Source: Lachnospiraceae bacterium (GTDB lineage Bacteria > Bacillota > Clostridia > Lachnospirales > Lachnospiraceae). Taken from it: a DNA stretch of 12,333 bases. The stretch covers positions 1 to 12,333 of the forward strand of contig VSNY01000115.1 of the NCBI GenBank assembly GCA_009774535.1, in the 5' to 3' direction. Below the pieces are notes generated by a model. It did no database searches, was not told the origin of the DNA, and worked only from the letters and a program-made list of their open reading frames with translations. Each line of letters begins with the position of its first letter. Position 1 is the stretch's first letter. Positions 6,315-12,333 of this stretch are shown in pieces. Position numbers and translations under genes: made by a program.

Positions 6315-7733
6315 ATGGCAGAAGTTGCAAAAAAACCGTTAAAAATTACGGAAACGATACTGCGTGACGCGCACCAGTCTCTGATCGCCACACGAATGAC
6401 GACGGAGCAGATGCTGCCGATCGTTGACAAAATGGACCAGGTCGGCTTTCATGCGGTGGAATGCTGGGGCGGCGCGACGTTTGACGCGTCTTTGCGTTTC
6501 CTGAAAGAAGACCCTTGGGACAGACTGCGTAAATTAAAAGCTGGATTTAAAAAGACAAAGCTGCAGATGTTATTCCGTGGTCAGAACATCCTTGGCTACC
6601 GTCCGTATGCGGATGACGTGGTGGAATATTTCGTGCAGAAATCCATTGCAAACGGGATTGATATTATTCGTATTTTTGACTGTCTGAATGACCTGCGCAA
6701 TCTCCAGACAGCCGTAACCGCATGCAATAAGGAAAAAGGGCATGCGCAGGTAGCGCTTTCGTATACGCTTGGAGATGCCTATACGCTGGAATACTGGACG
6801 GATATGGCGAAAAAAATCGAACAAATGGGCGCGGACTCGATCTGTATTAAGGATATGGCGGGACTTTTGGTGCCGCAGGAAGCAGATACGCTTGTACGTG
6901 CGCTGAAATCTTCAACGAAGCTTCCGATCGAGCTGCATACGCATTATACATCCGGCGTGGCTTCCATGACTTTGATGAAGGCAGTGGAAGCAGGATGTGA
7001 TATTGTGGATACGGCGATGTCCCCGTTTGCGCTTGGCACGTCCCAGCCTGCGACGGAGGTTATGGTAGAAGCGTTTAAAGGCTCTGCATATGATACGGGG
7101 CTGGATCAGAACCAGTTAGCCGAAATCGCGGATTATTTCCGTCCGATGCGGGAAGAAGCGCTGGAAAGCGGTCTGATGAACCCGAAGGTACTCGGCGTTA
7201 ATATTAAGACGCTGTTATACCAGGTGCCGGGCGGTATGTTATCCAACCTGATTTCCCAGTTAAAGGAGCAGGGCAAGGAAGACAAGTACGAAGAAGTGCT
7301 TGCGGAAGTGCCGCGCGTGCGCAAGGATTTAGGCGAGCCGCCGTTAGTAACGCCGTCTTCCCAGATCGTTGGTACCCAGGCTGTATTTAACGTATTAATG
7401 GGCGAGAGATATAAAGTTGCTACCAAAGAAACCAAAGACGTGCTGCTCGGCAAATATGGGCAGACGGTAAAACCATTTAACCCGGAAGTCGTAGACAAGG
7501 TACTGGGCGAGGATAAGAAAAACGCCATTACCTGCCGTCCGGCCGATCTGCTGGAGCCGGAGCTGTCTAAGATCGAAGCCGAGATGAAGCAGTGGAAGCA
7601 GCAGGACGAAGATGTGCTGTCTTATGCACTGTTTCCGCAGGTGGCTACGGAGTTTTTTAAATACCGCGAAGCACAGCAAAAGAAAGTGGACGCTTCCGTA
7701 GCGGATACCAAAAACGGCGCTTATCCGGTCTGA
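6315..7733 (+). CDS. Oxaloacetate decarboxylase alpha / transcarboxylase 5S-type carboxyltransferase (no biotin domain)
   Basis: Cytoplasmic TIM-barrel enzyme that moves a carboxyl group between oxaloacetate/pyruvate and biotin. The HMGL-like barrel spans about 10-270, followed by the PYC/OadA conserved carboxylase domain to about 450. Visible active-site elements: metal ligand D18 in LRDAHQS, the barrel lysine K179 in CIKDMAG (carbamylated in transcarboxylase 5S), and metal ligands H208 and H210 in ELHTHYTSG. The protein ends at residue 472 with no MKM biotinyl domain, matching 5S and PycB-like proteins rather than full OadA, so it must use the separate carrier encoded upstream. The ATG at 6315 is preceded by GGGAGG (6298-6303). 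A nearer ATG at 6305 is out of frame. It is the last gene of the operon; the terminator-like 7758-7776 hairpin follows. Confidence 0.92.
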   Translation: MAEVAKKPLKITETILRDAHQSLIATRMTTEQMLPIVDKMDQVGFHAVECWGGATFDASLRFLKEDPWDRLRKLKAGFKKTKLQMLFRGQNILGYRPYADDVVEYFVQKSIANGIDIIRIFDCLNDLRNLQTAVTACNKEKGHAQVALSYTLGDAYTLEYWTDMAKKIEQMGADSICIKDMAGLLVPQEADTLVRALKSSTKLPIELHTHYTSGVASMTLMKAVEAGCDIVDTAMSPFALGTSQPATEVMVEAFKGSAYDTGLDQNQLAEIADYFRPMREEALESGLMNPKVLGVNIKTLLYQVPGGMLSNLISQLKEQGKEDKYEEVLAEVPRVRKDLGEPPLVTPSSQIVGTQAVFNVLMGERYKVATKETKDVLLGKYGQTVKPFNPEVVDKVLGEDKKNAITCRPADLLEPELSKIEAEMKQWKQQDEDVLSYALFPQVATEFFKYREAQQKKVDASVADTKNGAYPV

Positions 7734-7752
7734 AATAAGAAAAAGTCTGCAT

Positions 7753-7827
7753 CAAAGGCGCTGTGAGCGCGTTTTGTGTAGGGCAGCTTGCACAATTCAT
7801 GAAACTGCTGCCAGCCAGCGCCTTTTG
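7753..7827 (+). promoter_or_regulatory. Long inverted repeat overlapping the terminator hairpin; possible attenuator or leader structure
   Basis: AAAGGCGCTG (7754-7763) is perfectly complementary to CAGCGCCTTT (7816-7825), and C7753 can pair with G7827 if one T bulges. Inside, GGCAGC (7782-7787) pairs with GCTGCC (7807-7812). The left arm is the same segment used by the short hairpin at 7758-7770, so the two folds exclude each other. This resembles terminator/antiterminator switching ahead of the L,D-transpeptidase gene, whose AAGGAGG ribosome binding site follows at 7839-7845. It may instead be a second, longer terminator, because the right arm runs into TTTT. No known riboswitch motif was recognised. 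Confidence 0.45.
7758..7776 (+). terminator. Possible rho-independent terminator of the decarboxylase operon
   Basis: GCGCT (7758-7762), GTG loop, AGCGC (7766-7770), then G and four T residues. Beyond a G/G mismatch, AAA (7754-7756) can pair with TTT, lengthening the stem. It lies 24 bases after the operon's last stop codon. The T-run is short, so termination may be partial. Confidence 0.42.
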
Positions 7828-7850
7828 CAGAACGCTTCAAGGAGGTATAT

Positions 7851-9839
7851 ATGAAAAAGAAGACTCTGTTGCGCAGTATGTTATTTACATTTTTATGCTG
7901 TATCATGATTCTGGGATTTCAGACGAATGTAAAGGCAGAAACAGGGAATTACTATTTAAAGGTAAATAAGGGAACCAACGTAGTAACCGTATATACACAT
8001 GACGACAAGCCATATACAGCATTTGTATGTTCTGCAGGATACGCGACGCCACTCGGGACTTTTTATACAATGAACAAATATACCTGGTGGATTCTGGACG
8101 GCCCAAGCTATGGGCAGTACTGCACCAGAATTACAGGTTCGATTCTGTTCCATTCGGTATGGTATTATGAGCAGAGTAAGACGACACAGTCGTATGTGCA
8201 GTATAACAAGCTTGGTTCGCTTGCTTCCCATGGTTGCGTACGTATTACAACAGCAGCTGCAAAATGGATCTATGACAACTGCCCGCTGCAGACAAAGGTC
8301 ATTATTTTTAACGGCACCTCCAGTGATGACCCGCTTGGCAAACCGGCATCCATTAAGGTAAGTTCATCCGTAAGGATGGGCTGGGACCCGACGGATCCGG
8401 ATCCAAACAATACATACGCGACAAAAAATACAACGCCGCGGATCGAAGTAAAGAGCACAAAAGCAACCGCGCAGTATCAGGGGACGTTTACGCCAGTTGA
8501 AATGACAGCCTATGATTCGGCTGGCAACAAACTGAGCAATGCCTGGATACGTTCATCCGGCACTGTCAATACTAAAAAGATGGGCAGCTATCCGGTAACA
8601 TATTCTCTGACCGATTCGTTTGGCCGCAATGCGTCTGTCACAGTGACTTATACTGTCGGCGACGCGAGCAAAGCGACAATTTCAGGCGTTCGTAAGGAAA
8701 TTACGAAAGAATACAAGTCTACGGTCAACCTGCGTTCCGGGGTTACGGCAAAAAATTCCATGGGCACCGTGCTGACCGATAAGATCATAACCAAAGTCCG
8801 CAAGCCGGGAACCGAAGAGTATAAGGGCGTACGTGCGGAGACTTTCAAGCTGAACCATACCGGAACCTACCGGATTATGTATTACCTGAAAAATCCGACG
8901 AATAAGCTGGTAACCGAAGAATATATGAAGATCGTCGTAAAAGACACGAAAAAGCCGGTGATTGAAAGCAAAGACAAATTTGCTGCCATCAAGCTTGCCG
9001 CTGGGACAGCTTCCATTAATTATAAAAAGCTGCTGTCAGGCGTGACCGCAAAGCTTGTTTCCGGTAAAAATATGACTTCTAAAATCAGCATTAAAGTGAC
9101 AGATCCGAAGGGAAAGGTGAAGACCGTTACAAAAGATGGTTCTTACAAATTTTCAGGGGCAGGCACTTATACCGTCAGGTATTATTGTTCCAATCCGGAA
9201 AAAAGCTTAAAGACGGACAAGTATCTGGTTGCGGAAAAGAAGCGCAAACTGATTGTTGCGGAAAAAGCGCCGGAACCGGAAAACCCAGAAGAACCGGAAC
9301 TCCCGGAGGAACCAAAAAATCCGACAGAACCGGAAAATCCTGGTACAACCGATCCGGTCAATCCGACAACACCGGAAAACCCAGGCAGCACCGATCCTGC
9401 AAATCCTGGTACAACCGATCCTGCAAATCCTGGTACGACCGATCCGGTCAATCCGACAACACCGGAGAATCCTGGTACTGCTGATCCGGCCGTGCCAGCC
9501 GCAGTATCTGCGGTCCATAACATCCTGGTTCCGGCTGACGACAGCCGTCCGGCTGGCTCTGTTGTAAATTTGCAGCAAAATGTGATTTTGCAGACGGTAA
9601 CGACCATGTCTGACGGTTCCCAGCGGGTAGCAACAGCGACCGAAGGCATTCATTACACGGTTACCTATCAGCTGCATGCATCTGCTGTAGAAACGGATCT
9701 GATGCTGCCGGAAGGTGTGGAACTGGTAATGGCAGATACTGGTATTTATAAGATTACGTATCATTATACAGACGCCCAGGGAAATACGGTGCAGAAAGTA
9801 AGGATGATTACGGTAGCGCCAGCACAGGCAGGGTTCTGA
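7851..9839 (+). CDS. Secreted L,D-transpeptidase (YkuD) with Ig-like domains and Pro/Thr-rich stalk
   Basis: Exported cell-wall enzyme expected to use tetrapeptide stems to form 3-3 cross-links or attach other acceptors to peptidoglycan. A signal peptide covers about 1-29, probably cleaved near VKA-E. The YkuD catalytic domain (about 32-155) has F100-H101-S and the SHGCVR signature with nucleophile C129 and H127. Three repeated beta-rich segments resembling bacterial Ig-like domains follow (about 190-270, 275-368 and 369-465). A low-complexity stalk rich in PENPG and TTDP units (about 470-546) leads to a final Ig-like domain (about 550-662). There is no LPXTG motif or C-terminal membrane anchor, so the extra domains may hold it to the wall non-covalently. 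AAGGAGG at 7839-7845 supports ATG 7851. Family and catalytic residues are clear; the substrate of the accessory domains is not. Confidence 0.9.
   Translation: MKKKTLLRSMLFTFLCCIMILGFQTNVKAETGNYYLKVNKGTNVVTVYTHDDKPYTAFVCSAGYATPLGTFYTMNKYTWWILDGPSYGQYCTRITGSILFHSVWYYEQSKTTQSYVQYNKLGSLASHGCVRITTAAAKWIYDNCPLQTKVIIFNGTSSDDPLGKPASIKVSSSVRMGWDPTDPDPNNTYATKNTTPRIEVKSTKATAQYQGTFTPVEMTAYDSAGNKLSNAWIRSSGTVNTKKMGSYPVTYSLTDSFGRNASVTVTYTVGDASKATISGVRKEITKEYKSTVNLRSGVTAKNSMGTVLTDKIITKVRKPGTEEYKGVRAETFKLNHTGTYRIMYYLKNPTNKLVTEEYMKIVVKDTKKPVIESKDKFAAIKLAAGTASINYKKLLSGVTAKLVSGKNMTSKISIKVTDPKGKVKTVTKDGSYKFSGAGTYTVRYYCSNPEKSLKTDKYLVAEKKRKLIVAEKAPEPENPEEPELPEEPKNPTEPENPGTTDPVNPTTPENPGSTDPANPGTTDPANPGTTDPVNPTTPENPGTADPAVPAAVSAVHNILVPADDSRPAGSVVNLQQNVILQTVTTMSDGSQRVATATEGIHYTVTYQLHASAVETDLMLPEGVELVMADTGIYKITYHYTDAQGNTVQKVRMITVAPAQAGF
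9330..9485 (+). repeat. In-frame tandem repeat encoding the Pro/Thr-rich stalk
   Basis: The unit AATCCTGGTACAACCGATCC, with small variants, recurs about five times, mostly at 21- or 48-base steps. A larger block of about 41 bases beginning CCTGGTAC at 9339 recurs at 9429 with two visible base differences, a 90-base (30-codon) offset. All offsets preserve frame. Such arrays commonly gain or lose units by slippage or recombination. Confidence 0.8.
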
Positions 9840-9848
9840 TCTTAAGCC

Positions 9849-10775
9849 ATGAGCAATACAAATGACCTGACCAACCGTATCAACGAACGTTACAGCACTA
9901 TGAGCAAAGGCCAGAAGCTGCTGGCCACGTATATTACCGATCATTATGACAAAGCTGTTTTTCTGACGGCTGCGAAACTGGGAGAAGTGGTAGGCGTCAG
10001 TGAATCCACAGTTGTGCGCTTTGCCGCGCATCTGGGATACAAAGGATATCCGCAGTTTGTAAAAGCGCTGGAAGAACTGGTGCGTACCAGGCTGGATTCT
10101 GCCAGAGAAATAGAAGTTACGTATGGCAGAATCAGCCGTTCCAAAGTGTTGGAGTCCGTTCTTAAGACCGATATGGAAAGGCTCAAAGGGACGTTTGAAA
10201 AAATTGACCAGAATGCTTTTGAACTGGCTGTTGAGACGATCTTAACAGCCAGGCGGATTTATATTATCGGTATCCGCAGCTGTGCGCCGCTCGCTTCGTT
10301 TTTAGCGTTTTACCTGAATTTGATCCTTGAGGATGTTATACAGCTGCATACGAACAGTTCCAGCGAACTGTTTGAACAAATGGTACGCATCAGTAAAGAA
10401 GATGTGATTATCGGCATCAGTTTTCCGCGCTATTCGCTGCGCACGCTAAAAGCATTGGAATTTGCAAACAATCGCAGTGCAAAAGTTATTACGCTGACAG
10501 ACAGCGTCCATTCGCCGATGAACCTCTATTCGTCCTGCAACCTGATCGCCGAAAGCGATATGGCTTCGATCGTGGATTCTCTGGTAGCGCCTTTAAGCGT
10601 GATTAACGCGCTGATCGTAGCGCTGTGTATGCGCAAGCAGGATGAAGTCGCCGATACCCTGGAGATGCTTGAACAGGTCTGGGAGGAATATCAGGTGTAT
10701 GAAAATGATGAGATTGATTATATCGATGATAAATTAAAAATGCATTATGCACACAAGGAAGAAATGGATTTTTAA
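9849..10775 (+). CDS. RpiR/MurR-family transcriptional regulator
   Basis: Cytoplasmic DNA-binding regulator of the type that senses phosphosugars. The N-terminal RpiR helix-turn-helix domain spans about 8-82, with the recognition region AAKLGEVVGVSESTVVRFAAHLGY at 41-64. A sugar-isomerase (SIS) domain follows at about 131-262, with IGIRSCAP (140-147), GISFPRYS (189-196) and VITLTDS (213-219) in the order expected for ligand-binding loops. The tail (about 283-308) is acidic and variable. It starts only 9 bases after the L,D-transpeptidase stop and has no convincing ribosome binding site, so translation may be coupled to that gene. A later ATG at 9900 would remove the beginning of the conserved domain, so 9849 is preferred. 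The ligand is not readable; an amino-sugar phosphate is a guess from the cell-wall neighbour. Confidence 0.87.
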   Translation: MSNTNDLTNRINERYSTMSKGQKLLATYITDHYDKAVFLTAAKLGEVVGVSESTVVRFAAHLGYKGYPQFVKALEELVRTRLDSAREIEVTYGRISRSKVLESVLKTDMERLKGTFEKIDQNAFELAVETILTARRIYIIGIRSCAPLASFLAFYLNLILEDVIQLHTNSSSELFEQMVRISKEDVIIGISFPRYSLRTLKALEFANNRSAKVITLTDSVHSPMNLYSSCNLIAESDMASIVDSLVAPLSVINALIVALCMRKQDEVADTLEMLEQVWEEYQVYENDEIDYIDDKLKMHYAHKEEMDF

Positions 10776-10844
10776 CAAAGTCCTAAAGAATAAAATAAAA
10801 AAGTGTATGATAAAAGGGGACAAAAAATAGAAGGGACAAGACAG

Positions 10845-12086
10845 ATGGCGGAAAAGATCATCGTAGTGGGCGGCGGCGCGGCCGGAATGATGGCAGCGGT
10901 CGCGGCGGCACAGCAGCATGCAGATGTTTTGCTGCTGGAACGCAATGAAAAGCTTGGAAAAAAACTGTATCTTACCGGTAAAGGCCGCTGCAATGTGACC
11001 AATGCTTGTGATACGCAGGACCTCTTCGGCCAGATCTTAAGAAACGCCAAATTTATGTACAGCGCCATTTATACGTATGATAATTTCCGTGTTATGGATT
11101 TTTTTGAACAAAACGGGGTACCGTTAAAAACAGAACGGGGCGGGCGTGTCTTTCCGGTATCCGATCATTCGTCGGACGTAATCCGTGGGCTTGCGCAGGC
11201 GTTAAAGCGTCTGGGCGTTACCGTCCGTCTGCATACGAGAATTGCATCTATACAAAAAGAACAGGGACGGTTTGTCGTTACAGACACAGACGGCAGGACG
11301 GTTACCGCAGCCAAAGTGATTCTGGCTACCGGCGGCCTTTCCTATCCGTCTACAGGCTCTGACGGCGACGGCTATCGGTTCGCGGAGCATTTCGGCCATA
11401 CACTGATCAGGCAGAAACCGAGTCTTGCGGCGATGTATGTCAAAGAGGACGATATCCCGGCGCTTCAGGGGCTTTCCTTAAAAAATATCCGTACACGCGT
11501 GTCTGATGGGAAAAAAACACTGTTTGACGAATGCGGCGAATTGCTGTTTACGCATTTTGGCGTCAGCGGCCCGCTGATCCTGCGGGCAAGCGCTGTGGTC
11601 AATGACCGTCTGTCCAAAGGCCCGCTTACGTTATCGATGGATTTAAAGCCTGCCTTAACCGACGAGCAGTTGGATCAGCGGCTGCTGCGCGATTTTGCAC
11701 AAGTCAGCCGCAAACAGTTCAAGCATGCGCTGGACCAGCTGCTGCCGGCAAAGATGATTCCCGTGGTTCTTGCGCGCAGCGGCGTCTGTCCCGAAAAAAA
11801 GACGCTTGAAGTGACCAAAGAAGAGCGAAAACACCTGCTGTGGCTTTTGAAAAATTTTCAGGCTACCTTGACAGGAATGCGGGATATGAAAGAAGCGATT
11901 ATTACACGGGGCGGCGTCTGTGTAAAAGAAGTCAATCCTTCTACTATGGAATCAAAGCTGGTAGAGGGATTGTATTTTGCGGGCGAGATGCTGGATGTGG
12001 ACGCGATGACCGGGGGATACAACCTGCAGATTGCATGGTCAAGCGGATATCTGGCGGGGATCAGCGCGGCAGCGCAGCCGGGTTGA
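10845..12086 (+). CDS. BaiN/HI0933-family FAD-dependent oxidoreductase (YhiN-like)
   Basis: Predicted 413-residue flavoprotein of a family variously annotated as BaiN-like, HI0933-like or aminoacetone oxidase; the native substrate is generally unknown. The FAD Rossmann motif GGGAAG is at 9-14, with E33 at the end of strand two (LLLERN) placed to bind ribose. Further signatures are LTGKGRCNVTN (about 44-54), GGLSYPSTGSDGDGY, THFGVSGP, and the C-terminal second FAD contact GLYFAGEMLDVDAMTGGYN with LQIAWSSGYLAG. Length is normal. I chose ATG 10845, with AAGGGA at 10831-10836 eight bases upstream and conserved sequence starting immediately. The GTG at 10803 would add 14 residues unlike the family. 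It follows the regulator by 69 bases, without an evident terminator between, and precedes cmk by 39 bases. A role in bile-acid conversion should not be assumed from the family name. Confidence 0.9.
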   Translation: MAEKIIVVGGGAAGMMAAVAAAQQHADVLLLERNEKLGKKLYLTGKGRCNVTNACDTQDLFGQILRNAKFMYSAIYTYDNFRVMDFFEQNGVPLKTERGGRVFPVSDHSSDVIRGLAQALKRLGVTVRLHTRIASIQKEQGRFVVTDTDGRTVTAAKVILATGGLSYPSTGSDGDGYRFAEHFGHTLIRQKPSLAAMYVKEDDIPALQGLSLKNIRTRVSDGKKTLFDECGELLFTHFGVSGPLILRASAVVNDRLSKGPLTLSMDLKPALTDEQLDQRLLRDFAQVSRKQFKHALDQLLPAKMIPVVLARSGVCPEKKTLEVTKEERKHLLWLLKNFQATLTGMRDMKEAIITRGGVCVKEVNPSTMESKLVEGLYFAGEMLDVDAMTGGYNLQIAWSSGYLAGISAAAQPG

Positions 12087-12125
12087 CGGCATTTAACAGT
12101 AAGAAAGAAAGGAATCACATAACTA

Positions 12126-12333
12126 ATGAGTTTTCAAATTGCAATCGACGGTCCTTCCGGTGCGGGAAAAAGTACCATTGCCAAACGCCTTGCAAATGAG
12201 TTATCATTTGTATACGTAGATACGGGCGCCATGTACCGCGCGATGGCCCTTTATTTTCTGCGGGAACAGATCGACTCGCAGGACGAGCAGGCTGTTTCCG
12301 AGGCATGTACACAGATGTCTATTATACACATCT
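12126..12333 (+). CDS. cmk: Cytidylate kinase (partial, 3' end beyond window)
   Basis: First 69 codons of (d)CMP kinase, which phosphorylates CMP and dCMP with ATP in nucleotide salvage and precursor supply. The start is MSFQIAIDGPSGAGKST, where GPSGAGKS is the P-loop, followed by AKRLANELSFVYVDTGAMYRA; the DTGAMYR stretch is a Cmk hallmark for nucleotide-monophosphate binding. AAAGGAA at 12108-12114 is a ribosome binding site 11 bases before ATG 12126. The gene runs off the window in frame with no defect seen. It lies 39 bases after the flavoprotein gene and is probably co-transcribed with it. Confidence 0.95.
   Translation, partial: MSFQIAIDGPSGAGKSTIAKRLANELSFVYVDTGAMYRAMALYFLREQIDSQDEQAVSEACTQMSIIHI

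Noticed and set aside
5704..6330. A 208-codon open frame on the minus strand opposite the beta-subunit gene
   Set aside because: It mirrors a gene with clear OadB signatures and catalytic residues; the composition looks like an antisense shadow.
9330..9485. Repeats considered as a CRISPR array
   Set aside because: The repeats are coding, in frame and contiguous, with no unique spacers of regular length.
9207..10031. A 274-codon open frame on the minus strand across the end of the L,D-transpeptidase gene and the start of the regulator
   Set aside because: Its translation is rich in Arg, Cys, Ile and Gly and repetitive where it opposes the Pro/Thr repeat. It runs through two well-supported genes and resembles no family I know.
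10783..10811. TATGAT at 10806-10811 as a -10 box for the flavoprotein gene
   Set aside because: No recognisable -35 element lies 16-18 bases upstream, and AT-rich DNA here gives such matches easily.
10803..10844. GTG at 10803 as start of the flavoprotein gene
   Set aside because: The added 14 residues are unlike the family, and AAGGGA plus ATG at 10845 directly precede the conserved FAD motif.

Overview
The window looks like a chromosomal segment from an anaerobic Gram-positive of the class Clostridia, most likely family Lachnospiraceae. This is inferred from strong AGGAGG-type ribosome binding sites, moderate GC content, the style of the proteins (EcsC-family protein, DacF-type D,D-carboxypeptidase, clostridial L,D-transpeptidase with Ig-like domains), and the gene order RpiR regulator - BaiN/HI0933 flavoprotein - cmk. 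All recognised genes are on the + strand. I see no tRNA, rRNA, CRISPR array, insertion sequence or phage gene.

Layout. 83-910 encodes an EcsC-family protein, followed by a weak terminator. 988-2268 encodes a secreted D-alanyl-D-alanine carboxypeptidase. 2269-2509 is a 241-base non-coding stretch with a GC-rich imperfect hairpin, then an AT-rich promoter region and a perfect 8+8 bp palindrome that could be an operator. 2510-7733 is a tight five-gene operon for a biotin-dependent, sodium-translocating decarboxylase: an acyl-CoA carboxyltransferase (12S/MmdA type, divergent), an OadG-type subunit made as a predicted lipoprotein, a biotin carrier, the OadB-type sodium pump, and a 5S/OadA-type pyruvate (oxaloacetate) carboxyltransferase. 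7734-7850 holds a terminator-like hairpin that overlaps a longer alternative stem. 7851-9839 encodes a secreted L,D-transpeptidase with Ig-like domains and a Pro/Thr-rich repeat stalk. 9849-10775 is an RpiR/MurR-type regulator, 10845-12086 a BaiN/HI0933-family flavoprotein, and 12126 to the window end the start of cytidylate kinase.

How the parts work together. The main metabolic system combines all three catalytic parts of a transcarboxylase (acyl-CoA carboxyltransferase, biotin carrier, pyruvate carboxyltransferase) with the beta and gamma subunits of a sodium-pumping decarboxylase. On paper, carboxyl groups from either an acyl-CoA (for example methylmalonyl-CoA) or oxaloacetate could reach one biotin carrier, then be released at the membrane to export Na+, or be passed between the two acceptors. 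The acyl-CoA carboxyltransferase departs from family consensus at several conserved places, so its substrate or activity is uncertain. The two peptidoglycan enzymes on either side fit one pathway, because D,D-carboxypeptidases make the tetrapeptide stems that L,D-transpeptidases use. The RpiR gene directly behind the L,D-transpeptidase may respond to an amino-sugar phosphate, but its ligand cannot be read from sequence.
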